NCBI GenBank assembly: GCA_000442125.1
Contig: KE546965.1
Span: 1,550,001 to 1,614,000 of the forward strand
DNA length: 64,000 bases
Origin: Opeltia flavorubescens
Lineage: Eukaryota > Ascomycota > Lecanoromycetes > Teloschistales > Teloschistaceae
Reading direction: 5' to 3'
Positions 54,082-64,000 of this stretch are shown here, piece after piece. Within the stretch, counting starts at the first letter, position 1. Each line of letters starts with the position of its first letter. A program made the position numbers and the translations under genes. The notes below the pieces were generated by a model. That model worked only from the letters and a program-made list of their open reading frames with translations, was not told where the DNA came from and did no database searches.

Positions 54082-55211
54082 ATATTTATCGTTTTATATT
54101 TAATTTTTATACGTTATATAAAAATATATATATTATAATAAATATTATATAATTTTATAAATTTTATAGGCGGCTTATTATTATCTAATTAGAATAGACT
54201 AATATTATAAGCCTTCTATTATAATTTAATAATTACTTGTATAGTTATTAAGTTTACTAGTATAGTTATTATTTAATTCTAGAAATTTTATATAAAAAAT
54301 TCTAGTAATTAAACTAAACGGGCGTTTATAAATAGTTATTTATCTAAAAAAGCTTACTACTATTATAGCGGATTATTATTATTTATAAATCCACCCTATT
54401 ATTTTTATAATAGAATTTCTATTATATTTAGCGGCGGTATAATACTCCCTTTTAATTTTATTAAATAAAGTAGGCTAGATTTAATACTAAAAATATAGTT
54501 TTACTATCTAAATATATTAATAAATTTAATAATATTTAAAAATTTATTAAATTATTATAAATCTTTTAATAAGTTTAAAAAATAAAAATAAAAGTTTAAA
54601 CTATTTTAAATAAAATTTATAGTTAGTTTTTAAATATAAATTTAAAAGCTTTTATTTTTAAGGACTATAATAGTATTATTATAAAAATTACTTATTATTT
54701 TAATAAAAATCTATAGATATTCGCCCTAATTTATAGAATAAGTAGCGATAAAAGCTATACTAGCTTTTATTATACTAGTTTAAGTTATTCGACTACTAGA
54801 AAATTCCTATATTAAGAAACGGTATAGGCCTAAATTTTTTTTATAAATATAGTCGGTATAAACTCTAAAAATTATTATAAAGGCCTAATCCTATTTTAAA
54901 AACTATTTAATATATTTTTAAAACTTTTTAATATAAAAAATAGCTATAATAAGAGCTAGTATAATAATAAAATCGGTTAGATCCTCTAAATTATTATAGA
55001 AAATATTTAGAATTTTATTAGAAGGACTAGAAGCTAGGGTATATTTTAATTAGTTTTATTAATAGAATTTTAATATAAAAGCGGTAGTTTAATAGGCGGA
55101 AGAGTATTAGGCCTACCTAGAGGATCTAGTACTATATAATAATTAATAGTATATATATACGGAAGTTAATATTACTATATTTTATATAGGTTGCCTTTAA
55201 TTACTACTATT

Positions 55212-55416
55212 TATTATATAATAGGTATAAGGTAATAGTATTATATTAAAGGTAAAGAACTATCTACTTATAAAATCTATAACTAAATTAATATAGGCGC
55301 TAAGAGGCGCTAAATTTAACTAGGTGAATTTATTTAGAAGGCCTCCTTCGGGCTACGGTAGCTATTTAGCCCTATCTGCCCTATCAGCCTTCTGCCCCTA
55401 CGGTGTGGCCGCAACA
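55212..55416 (-). repeat. 5' LTR of Gypsy-type element C
   Basis: 205 bp, the less mutated copy, keeping CTATCTGCCCTATCAGCC, CCCCTACGGTGTGG and the CCGCAACA end. It contains a small GAAGG/CCTTC hairpin and a GGCGCTAA direct repeat. Confidence 0.85.
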
Positions 55417-57088
55417 GATATTAATATTTAGGAATATATTATAGCGAATTTAACGGTATTAGTTATATAAAATAATAAAAAGTTTATTACTTTTAAAGGT
55501 AAAATTCTTTTTAAAAATTTATATTATTACTAAAGCGTTTATTATCGGTATATTTTTAATAATAAAATAGGCTAAGTTATTACTATAGATTACCTAGATA
55601 ACCTAGTAAACTATTTTTATCCGATTTTTTATATCTTCTAGAACGTTTTAAGTAAGAAGGCCGTATAAATAGTTATTAAAATTATTAAATCTAAAAAATT
55701 TATTAATCTAACGAAATTATAGATAATATATATTACTATTTTTAAATATAGGGATTTTTATTTAGAGGTATTTAAATTAAGTGCTAAAACTAGTTACTAG
55801 TAAGAAATTGTTAATAGCTATATTACTATTTATAATAATTAAATAAATTAGAAAATTTAATAATTATATTAATTTTTTAGAATTTTAGACCGGATTTTTA
55901 TATTTAAAAAGGTACTTTAATATTTAAGAAGTATCTATAAGTATACTTATAAGTATACTAAAAGATATAATATTAGAAAAATCGTTATTACTATAATAAT
56001 TTAATTTAAAGAATAGATTTTAATAATATAAAGGATATTTTTAATTTATAATAAAGACGGTTATTAGATTAAAAATTTTTTTTTAAAAAAAGGAGCTTTA
56101 AATTAATTAATTTATAAATTATAAACTAAATTTTTATTAGTTTCTAGATTAGATTTAAATAAATATAAAAAATTAAAAGGTAGAATTAAATATCTAATAT
56201 CCTTTAAAAAATATCTATAGTCTTAGAGTTAATTCTAATAAAAATTATTTAGAAATCCCTTTAAATAAAAGCGGTAAAAAATATTTAAACTAGTTATTCT
56301 ACTTTAAAAAATTAAAAGTATAAATAATTAATTATAAAGACGAATTAGTTAATTAAAAAAGTATTCTAGCGGTATTTTATACTTTATACTCGTTTTTAAC
56401 CTTTTAATTTATAGGCTTCCCGCTTAATAATTTTAGCCTTTTTAAAAAATAATCTAGCCCTTAAAATAGCTGGATTTAACTAATTTTTAAATATTATAGA
56501 AATAAATTTATAATAAAATAAATAGTAAAAAAATTAACTAATAGCTAGAAAGTTTAAATTCTAATATAATAGTAAAAAATAAAAAGTAAAAAAAAAGGTA
56601 AAAAGCTTAACTACCCGAATTTTATAGGGGTAATTACTAAAAAAACCCGGAAGGAAGTATTAGCGGAATAACTATAATATTTATAAGTATAAAAGTCGTT
56701 TTAATATAACCGGCTAATAATTTTAATATTAAAGGGATATAAAATCTTTAACTAAATATTTAAAAAAATTTTCTAAAGTTTTTAATATTTTAAAATAGTT
56801 AGTTTATTTTTAGCGGAGCTAGATTTTTAAAATATAGTTAATAGTAGAAGATTTAATTTAGTAAAACTATTTATAAGGTTTTTTACCTTTAAATAAAAAT
56901 CCAGAGGCTAGGAGCCTAAAATTTAGAGGTTAATAGCTAAAGTTATCAACTAAAAAAGGGAATTTTTAGCTATAGATTTAGGGTAGGAACTCGTAAAGGA
57001 TACGGTAAGTTTAGTATATATTATAAAGAATTATATAGTTATAGATAACGTATATAACTAGGGAGTATACTCTAAATTTATAACCTAT
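55417..57088 (-). other. 5' (gag-side) part of Copia-type element B
   Basis: This 1.7-kb segment lies between the right end of element C and the 5' LTR of B, so by family order it is the leader and gag region. It is coding-like on one strand only in short pieces, and RIP-degraded. No zinc knuckle was recognised. Confidence 0.5.
57074..57086 (-). promoter_or_regulatory. Primer-binding site of element B, initiator-Met tRNA type
   Basis: The plus strand ends TTATAACCT two bases before the 5' LTR, the same spacing and core as in element A. The outer part is AT-shifted. This supports use of the half-tRNA-iMet primer known for Copia elements. Confidence 0.6.
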
Positions 57089-57218
57089 TGAAATCACGTG
57101 TATAAAAAGCTTACTTAATTATTTTAAAAGACGAAAGCCCTAGCTATATATACGGTTTTCGCCTAAAGTGGCTGGGGGTTACGTAACGTCAGGATTGATT
57201 TATATACGTATTTTAACA
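57089..57218 (-). repeat. 5' LTR of element B
   Basis: 130 bp starting TGAAATCACGTG and ending TTTTAACA. It contains the 10-bp palindrome GTTACGTAAC and an adjacent TAACGTCA, both resembling bZIP/CRE-type sites. The first six bases, TGAAAT, are the same as in LTR A. Confidence 0.88.
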
Positions 57219-57223
57219 ATTAT
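57219..57223. repeat. Target-site duplication ATTAT, right copy (element B)
   Basis: Directly follows the right LTR of element B and matches 27882-27886 exactly. It proves that the two distant LTRs bound one insertion. Confidence 0.85.
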
Positions 57224-57823
57224 AACTAGTTTACGTTTAGTATTTTAATTATCGATTAATTTTTGAATAATAAAATAAACTTTTATAGGTCTAAATATTT
57301 ATTAAAACTTTATATATATTTTATAATAAAGTTTATAATTAGATATAAAACTAGATAAATCGCTAATATAAATATTTTATATATAAATTTTACTAAAATC
57401 GAAGCGGAACTAAATAAACTAGAAGCTTCTCTATATATAAATCGTTTTAACCCTTTTTATTCCTTTTAATAAAGTTTATACCTTATAAAATACCTTTATA
57501 TCGATGGCTTTATTATTATTTAAAAGCTGTTTATTATATTAATAAAAAGCTATAAACTATAAAAAGGCGGTAGAATTAAAAATAAAAACCTATTTATAAG
57601 AAATATTATCGTATATCTTTTTATTATTTTTAATAAAATTATAAAATAAAATTTTTAAATAAACTTTATTTAATTAAATTTAATTAAATAAAAAAATAAT
57701 AAATTTTATTTAATAAAAATATAAATTTTTTTTAAATTTAAATTTTTTAAGTCGACTAAATATTAAAACGAATAGATTTTTATATTTTATAATAAGTATA
57801 TAATACTAAACTAAAATAGAATT

Positions 57824-57940
57824 CGGACTATTAAAGATACTATTTTAAATTTTAACGGATTTCGGGCTATTAAAATTACTATTTTATATATTAATAGACT
57901 AAAGTTTATTAAAATTACTACTTTATATTTTACTAGATTT
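57824..57940. repeat. 39-bp tandem repeat, three units
   Basis: Units at 57824, 57863 and 57902 share (G)CTATTAAAATTACTATTTTATAT-like cores cut by mutation. The 39-bp period equals 13 codons, consistent with a repetitive protein segment. Confidence 0.75.
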
Positions 57941-58828
57941 ATATTTAGCCGAATCTAGATAATATTTTAGCTTATAATCTATAATATAAATAGTTTTCTA
58001 TATATTCGCGAGCTATATATTAAAAAAAACGATTATCCCGTTATTAAAATTATTTATCTACTTCCGCGCTATATTAATAAAATTAAAAAGGAGCTACTAT
58101 TAAAAGATTAATAAATATTTAAAAAGGCTATAATATATATATATATAATACCTTTAAATTATAACTTCTATAATAATAGAAATTTAAAAAAAAGTATAAA
58201 TAATCTAAAACTCGATATAATTAAATTAGCGAGTATTTAAATAGAAAAAAGCTAAAATAATAAAAAAAAAAATAATAATAAATAGATATTAATCTTAAAA
58301 GAAATTAAATCTTATTAAAAAATTAAGTAAATTAAAAGAAAAATTTATAGTAAACTAAAAACTTTAATATTTATAATATTTAAAATAGGACGAAATATAT
58401 TTAAAAACTATTATATATTTAATAGTAAAAATAATAATATAAAAATTTTTATCGCTCGTTTAAAAGATATTATTTAATAAATTATAATTAAAAAGTTTAG
58501 AATTATATTAACGAGAAAATAAAGCGATATAAAATAGCTAAATAAATTTATTAATTAGTTAATAAGTTTATAAAATATAATATTTCTATAGTTTAATACT
58601 CGAAAATAAAATTAAAAAATAATTTTAGGTATAAATAAAATATAGATTTAATTATTAAATATAAAAGAAGTAGAGTTTAATATAAAAAAAAAGGAGTTAA
58701 TAAAATAAATATATTAAATATATAAAGAAAAATTAAATAAAATAGTACTATTAAATTTAATAGGCTAAATTTTATTTAAAAAAATTTAAAAATTAGTTAA
58801 ATATATAGAAAAAAGATAGATTAATAGT

Positions 58829-59200
58829 ATTAATACTAAATTCAATAGGCTAGCAGGTTATATAAAAATATTTAATAATTTAATAAATATATAAAAAAAA
58901 ATTTATTAATATTAATATTAAACTTAATAAGCTAGTAGAAGGTATAAAAAAATTTATATAAAAATTAATAGGTTAAGATAATTTTTTAAAGTAAAACTAC
59001 TAGATAATTAAAATATTTTCAGCCGTTAATAATATTAAAAGGAGAGATTTAAATATAAATATTAAATAGATAAAATAATTAATTATAGAAGTAGTAAGCT
59101 ATAATATAGAATAAAAAAAATTATTAGGGTTATATACTAAGTATATAGGAATAGATAATATTAATATTAGATTTAATAAGCTAGTAGGAAATATAAAAAA
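58829..59200. repeat. Three spaced copies of a 40-bp block
   Basis: TTAATATTAGATTTAATAAG followed by CTAGTAGGAAATATAAAAA, with variations, occurs at about 58829-58870, 58911-58952 and 59157-59200. Spacings of about 82 and 246 bp are near multiples of 82, which suggests a decayed longer tandem array. Confidence 0.6.
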
Positions 59201-60543
59201 TTTAAAGGTTTAGAATAAATTAATAAATAATTATTTAATATAAATATTTAATTTATACTAAGTTAATTATTTATTTTTATTTATTATATTTATTATTTAT
59301 ATAGCTATTTATATTAAAATTATATTAGTTTTAAATTATTAAATTTAAATAAAATTTAAATAGTATAATACTTAATCTAGTATATTAAAAACCGTAAGTA
59401 ATAAATATAAATAATTTAAATACTCGCGGTAAAAAATAAAGATTATTATTTTTTTTAAATTTCTAATATATTATAGTATATTATTAAATAAAACGTTTAA
59501 TTATATAGATTAAATTTTATTTATTTAATTTTTAGTAAAAGGAAAAAATTAATATAAATATTTATTAATTATAATAATAGTAAAACTATAGATAGAATAT
59601 AATAATAAAAGGTATTTTATTATATATATTAAATTATTTTCGGTCTATTAATACTTAAGCTTTTAATTTACTATTTTTAATTTATTAATACTTTTATATT
59701 TTAACCCTTCTTTTATAATATAATTTTAAATAAAAAAAAATTATTTAATTTAATTTTATTTTATATTTTATTTAAAAATTTATTAATAGATTAAATAGAT
59801 TAAAGAAATTAAATATAAAAATAACTATAATAAAAAGTATAAACTAAAATTTATATAATTTAAATATTATAATTAATTATAAAGTACTTTTAATAATAAA
59901 AAAATTTATAATATATAACTAGATAAACTGCTTTAAAAATATAGTTTACTATTTTTAAACTAGAATAATTTTTATTTTATTTTATAATATTATTATTAAT
60001 TTATTAGTATTATTTACGTATTATATTAAAATTTAAAAGCTATAAGTAATAAAAAAATAAATAATTTTTTTTTAATATAAAAAGTCTGTATTAACTAGAA
60101 AATAAGAATTATTATTTAATAATAGAATTTCTTAAATATTAAAAATAAAACTAGTATTTAACTATATTATTTAAAGTATAACGCGTTGATTTAAAAAATA
60201 TAATTTAATATTTAATTCTATTATTCCTATATAATATAAATAAAAATAATAATAGCGGTATTATTACTTTTTTATAAATAATTAATAGACCTTTAAATGA
60301 AATTTATTATTTATTTTAATTAAATATAGTTTATTATCCGATTTAAAATAAAATAAAAATTTTAATTAAAATTAATTTATATTAAATTAGATTCTATACT
60401 TTAATTATTTATACAATAATAAAAGAACCCGAAATTTTTTCAAATTTTTTTTTAAAAAGTTAATATTTATAGTAATTTTATTTAATATTTTAATTAATAT
60501 TTTAAAAATTTCTTTTTTTAAAAAAATTATTTTTTATTTTTTT

Positions 60544-60633
60544 AGCCTTATTAGGCTTTTTAGCCCTATTAGATTTTTCAGCCCTACTAGGCTTTTCAAC
60601 CCTATAAGCTATTCTAGCTCTATAGGCTTTTTT
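60544..60633. repeat. 18-bp tandem repeat, five units
   Basis: Five exact 18-bp periods follow AGCCCTATTAGGCTTTTT. On the minus strand one frame gives a basic hexapeptide repeat (for example VEKPSRAEKSNRAKKPNK), so it may come from the Lys/Arg-rich part of a protein. Confidence 0.85.
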
Positions 60634-60675
60634 AGTAAGCGCATAATAAAAATCGCTAGCGCAAATTTTCTACAG

Positions 60676-60691
60676 CTAGTAGCGCTACTAG
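60676..60691. repeat. Perfect 16-bp palindrome
   Basis: CTAGTAGCGCTACTAG equals its own reverse complement. It lies in the less-mutated island next to a CGCTAGCG-like half palindrome. Confidence 0.9.
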
Positions 60692-60831
60692 TTTTTATCT
60701 AAATTTTAAAATTTTTAGGCCGTTAGAATACGCTCGTTAAGCGTTTTAAACTGACCTACTTTATACGTTACTATATAAAAAACCGAAGAAGTTATACCAA
60801 CTGTAAAATCTAGCTGGATTTTAGTGTTCCT

Positions 60832-60868
60832 CGCTTATTAAACGCAGCTTGCAGCTAATAGATAAGCG
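60832..60868. repeat. Stem-loop CGCTTAT / ATAAGCG
   Basis: CGCTTAT (60832-60838) and ATAAGCG (60862-60868) enclose a loop containing the direct repeat GCAGCTTGCAGCTA. Function unknown. Confidence 0.7.
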
Positions 60869-60930
60869 GGTAGAAATCAATTTCTTATATAAGCTGGACC
60901 CTTTTTTTGCGCATTCTTTTATAAAAAGAG

Positions 60931-63900
60931 TAGATTTATTTCATTTTTTTTATAATAGTAAAAATAAACTAGTTTTAATATAAAATAAATTCGATACTAT
61001 TAAAAATGAAAAACTCGATATAATTTTTATATTCTTTTATTTTTAGTTTTTTATATAATAGATTCTATTTTAAAAGTAATTTCTAGTTTAAATAATCCTT
61101 TATTTTCCCGAAATTAATAGAGAATTAAAGAATTTAAATAAAAATTTAATTATAAGAGACGATAAATATTTATTACTTTATAATAAAATTAAAAAAACTA
61201 TATAAAAAACTAATTTATTTATAATACGGTTTTTAGCTAATTATAAGAGTAAAATTAAACTATATATTATTTATAATAAAATTTATATAGGCGTTAATTA
61301 ATTTATAATAGTAAATATTTTAAATTATAAAATTTTCTATTAGTTTATATATAGGATTAATACTAATATTAAAGATTAATTAGAAAATAAGGAGGTTTAT
61401 ATAAAGTTATTCGCTATAGTAATAATAGCTAACTTAAATTTATAAATTTATATAAATAATTTAAGGGTAATAAAATATATTTAATATATATTATTTAGTA
61501 TAATAGTAATAGATTTTCGACTTAATAATAAAATAAAAGTTTTTTCTATCTATATAATAACTAAAGCGAAGTTTATTTAAAATAATAAATTTATTAAATC
61601 GAGCGATTTAAATTTTACTATTTTATAATTTTAATTTATAAAATTTATATAAAACCTAATTAATAATAAGCTTTAATAGAAAAATTTATTAATTAAAAAT
61701 AAAAATAGCTTTTATATTATAATTTACTAAATATTAAAAAATAAATAATTAAAATTTAAATTTTAAATAAAGCTTATAAACTTATATATATTTTATTTAA
61801 TATTTAAATTTTTAATAACTAACTATAAAAATATATATTCCTATTAGACCCGTATAATATAAAAAAAGGAAAATATAATAACTATATAACTAAGCTATAT
61901 AGCTATAATTTTAGAAGAAATAAGGAAAAATAATATAAAAATAATAATTTTAATAACGAATTTATAATTAATTTTATATTTAACTTTACTATTATAAAAT
62001 ACTATTTAATTATCGTTAATCGCGATTTTTATATAAATATTATTATTTTAACTTTTATTCGCTAATTATATACTTTTTTTTATCTTTTATTTATAGCTTT
62101 ATTTTTATTTTTATCTATATCTATAATCTCGAATATTTCCTTTTAATTTTTTTTTTAATTTTATAATACCGCTAGCTATTAATATATATTTAATAAAATT
62201 AAATAATTTAATTAAAATAAAAATTCTATAAAAGCGGTATAGATTTTATAATAGGTTATATTTTATTAAAATAAAAGTAAATATAAAACTAAAGAAATTA
62301 AATTAAAAAAAGGTAGAATTAAAATACTCGTATTAATTTTTATATATAAATATTAAAATAGGTATAATAAAGAGTTATTATAACTTTTATTTAAAAAATA
62401 ATAAATTTATATTAAATATATTAATTAAATTAATTCTATTATATCGAGTATTTTTTTTAAAAATTTTTAAAAACTCGCGGTACTTTTTAAAACGATCTTT
62501 TCGCTATATTCTTTCTTTTATAATTTAATTCTATAGAAGGTTTAAATTAATTATAGCTAGCGGCTTTTATATAAAAATTATTAAACTAGTAGAATAATTA
62601 AATAAAATATATTAAATCGGCTTTAATAGAATTACATTATTAATTTAACTATTACTAGTTTCTTTTTATTAAAAAACTAGAGATATTAAATAGTAGGATT
62701 ATAATTTTAGGTTAAGCTTAATAATTAAAGCTATAGTTATATTAAAAAAGCTATTTTTTAATTATATTAAACTACTTTTAATTTTAATAAATAGACTTTA
62801 AATTTAATAGATAAATAGTTTTATATTTAAAAATTAATATTTTTTATATTTTTCAAATTTATTAGAATTATAGCCCTTTATTAAAACTAGATTAAATTTA
62901 AATATAATTTCTTTTATATTAAACTCTAATAGTAATTATTTATTTTTATAGCCGGCTATTTTATAATACCCGGCTATATTATTTTAATTAATAGGAAAAT
63001 AATTATTAATATTATTTATAAACGTTAATAGAAGTATTAATAATATTAAATTTTATAAATAGAAAAAAAATTTTTACTAGCTTTTAACTTAATATATAAA
63101 TTTATAAAAATAAATAAAAAAATAGATAAAATACTTTTAATAAGTTTTTTTAAAATAATAAATTTATTTATATTATAAATAGTATATATTAAAATAATTA
63201 ATTAAATATAAATAATAGAGCGGTTATATTCTATAATTAGATTTAAAAATAAAAAAATCTTTTAATAAATATAAATAGATTTAAATAAAATAGAAAACGA
63301 ATATTTATATATTAAAATTATCTATAACCGTAATTTAATCTATATTATAGCGGTTTAGATTTATTAATATTATAGTTTAAATATTATATTTTTATAAAAG
63401 ATAGCCTTTAAATTTTTAATTTATATATTAAATTTTAATAAATAATTAATAGTATCGCTTAAATTATATTTTTTTTTTCTTTTTATAATACCTAATACTA
63501 GTTTAATATTAATTATTTTTTAATAAAAATTAAATTTTCTATAAAAAATAGCGCTTATATTATTTTGTTTATATATTATTTTTTAATAAACGATTTATAG
63601 TATCGTTTAATTTATATATTTTTTTCCTTTTATAATATTTAATACTAACCCGGTAGCTATTAGTTTTAAATAAAATATGTTTTTTTATTTTTACTTTTAA
63701 TAAACTCTTCCTCTTTTTTAAGCGAGGGCCTTTAAATTATAGCCCTTATTTTTATATTTAAAAAGATATTATAAAATATAAAACTTAATTTAATATTATT
63801 ATAAATAAAAAAAAACCTTTTATTATATTTAAAAAACTCTACCTATATTTTAATAATAATTATAGTATTATCTTCTATTAATTCTATCTAAAATTTTTAA

Positions 63901-64000
63901 TATTCGACTTTATAAATATAAATTACCTCTAGTTTTAAATCTATATTATAAAGATTATAAAAGAAAATAAATATAATATTTTTAACTATATATTATTGAT
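60931..64000. other. Unclassified RIP-degraded DNA to the window end; no gene seen
   Basis: Three kilobases of AT-saturated sequence with no recognisable terminal repeat or enzyme motif. A partial duplication with a 148-bp period lies at 63451-63680 (AGTATCG(C/T)TTAA...CCTTTTATAATA...TAATACTA). Confidence 0.55.
63451..63680. repeat. Partial tandem duplication, period about 148 bp
   Basis: The block starting AGTATCGCTTAAATTATAT at 63451 recurs at 63599 as AGTATCGTTTAATTTATAT and is followed by the same TTTTTATAATAYYTAATACTA text. The second copy fades at about 63680. Confidence 0.6.

Larger units (their letters stand above)
34088..55416 (-). mobile_element. Ty3/Gypsy-type LTR retroelement C (fossil), nested in B and split by a hAT-like element
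   Basis: Two direct LTRs of 205 bp (34088-34292 and 55212-55416) bound it. Net length without the internal hAT-like insertion is about 7.2 kb. On the minus strand a YVDD-type box is followed by I-I-V-F-S (37056-37100) and then by text resembling the usual E-H-x-x-x-F and L-L-x-x-K-[VI] segments of Gypsy reverse transcriptase, so the 5' LTR is on the right. Flanking bases GATCT (34083-34087) and GATAT (55417-55421) agree at four of five positions and may be the target duplication. It is strongly RIP-mutated with very many breaks. It is a different family from the 3.8-11.2 kb element: LTRs and reverse-transcriptase box differ. Confidence 0.83.
27887..57218 (-). mobile_element. Ty1/Copia-type LTR retroelement B (fossil), host of the nested insertions
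   Basis: Two 130-bp LTRs in direct orientation (27887-28686 with a TIR element inside it; 57089-57218) are flanked by a perfect 5-bp duplication, ATTAT at 27882-27886 and 57219-57223. They therefore belong to a single insertion although 29.3 kb apart. Removing the nested elements leaves about 7.3 kb. On the minus strand there are a half-tRNA-iMet type primer site (57074-57086), a YVDD-type box (31123-31143) and an RNase H end block (30200-30342). The 5' part (gag side) is 55417-57088, and pol and the 3' region are 28687-34087. It is heavily RIP-mutated with very many breaks. It is related to element A but has different LTRs. Confidence 0.85.
57224..60540. other. Unclassified RIP-degraded DNA right of element B
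   Basis: This continues the older DNA into which B inserted (the left side ends at 27886). A plus-strand coding-like stretch lies at about 57370-57600. Further on are a 39-bp tandem repeat (57824-57940) and three dispersed copies of a TTAATAAGCTAGTAGG block (58.83-59.20 kb). No reverse transcriptase, transposase or terminal repeat was recognised. Confidence 0.55.
60541..60930. other. Less-mutated island with a tandem array and palindromes
   Basis: This 390-bp stretch keeps CA/TG (ACCAACTGTAAAATC, GCAGCTTGCAGC, GTGTTCCTCGC) while both sides are saturated with TA. It holds an 18-bp tandem array (60544-60633), a perfect 16-bp palindrome (60676-60691) and a GC-rich stem (60832-60868). The GTTATACCAACTGTAAAATC part has the look of a DNA-transposon end, but no matching second end was found. 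Confidence 0.6.

Noticed and set aside
60784-60830. A Tc1/mariner TIR
   Set aside because: The sequence looks like a transposon end, but no reverse-complement partner or TA duplication could be found.

Overview
The window is a block of extremely AT-rich DNA, well under 25% G+C by eye. CpA and TpG are almost absent over tens of kilobases, while TpA is in great excess and some CpG, GpC and CpT remain. This is the classic footprint of repeat-induced point mutation (RIP), so the source is most likely a filamentous ascomycete (Pezizomycotina) and the window an AT-isochore or centromere-like repeat block. No living host gene was found. ATG codons are nearly eliminated and every coding frame I can follow is broken many times. 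A few ambiguous bases (N) show imperfect base calls.

Layout. 1-11.2 kb holds two copies of one Ty3/Gypsy-type LTR retroelement lying tail to tail: a plus-strand copy cut by the window start (1-2944) and a complete-length minus-strand copy (3822-11203). Together they form a giant inverted repeat with a spacer of about 0.88 kb. 11.2-17.3 kb is unclassified decayed DNA with a complex tandem repeat. 17300-23622 is a Ty1/Copia-type element (minus) with 101-bp LTRs, a hairpin in the LTR and a half-tRNA-iMet type primer site. 23.6-27.9 kb is more decayed DNA, with a plus-strand coding-like frame.

27887-57218 is a four-level nest. A Copia-type element (minus, 130-bp LTRs, perfect 5-bp target duplication ATTAT) was split by a Gypsy-type element (34088-55416, minus, 205-bp LTRs). 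That element was itself split by a 14.1-kb hAT-like element (39945-54073, perfect 8-bp duplication TTAATAAT, subterminal GGGTCGG repeats). Separately, a 668-bp TIR element with a TA duplication (27945-28612) sits in the 3' LTR of the Copia-type element and carries almost no RIP, so it is probably the youngest insertion here. 57.2-64 kb is decayed repeat DNA with several short tandem arrays and a less mutated island at 60.54-60.93 kb.

The genes do not work together in a functional sense. The window records successive transposition, RIP silencing and renewed insertion. The observations most worth a second look are the unusually large hAT-like element with long decayed coding frames on both strands, and the un-RIPped TIR element carrying polymerase III-like boxes. 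Unrelated LTRs also share short palindromic, bZIP-like motifs. I found no convincing undescribed functional system.
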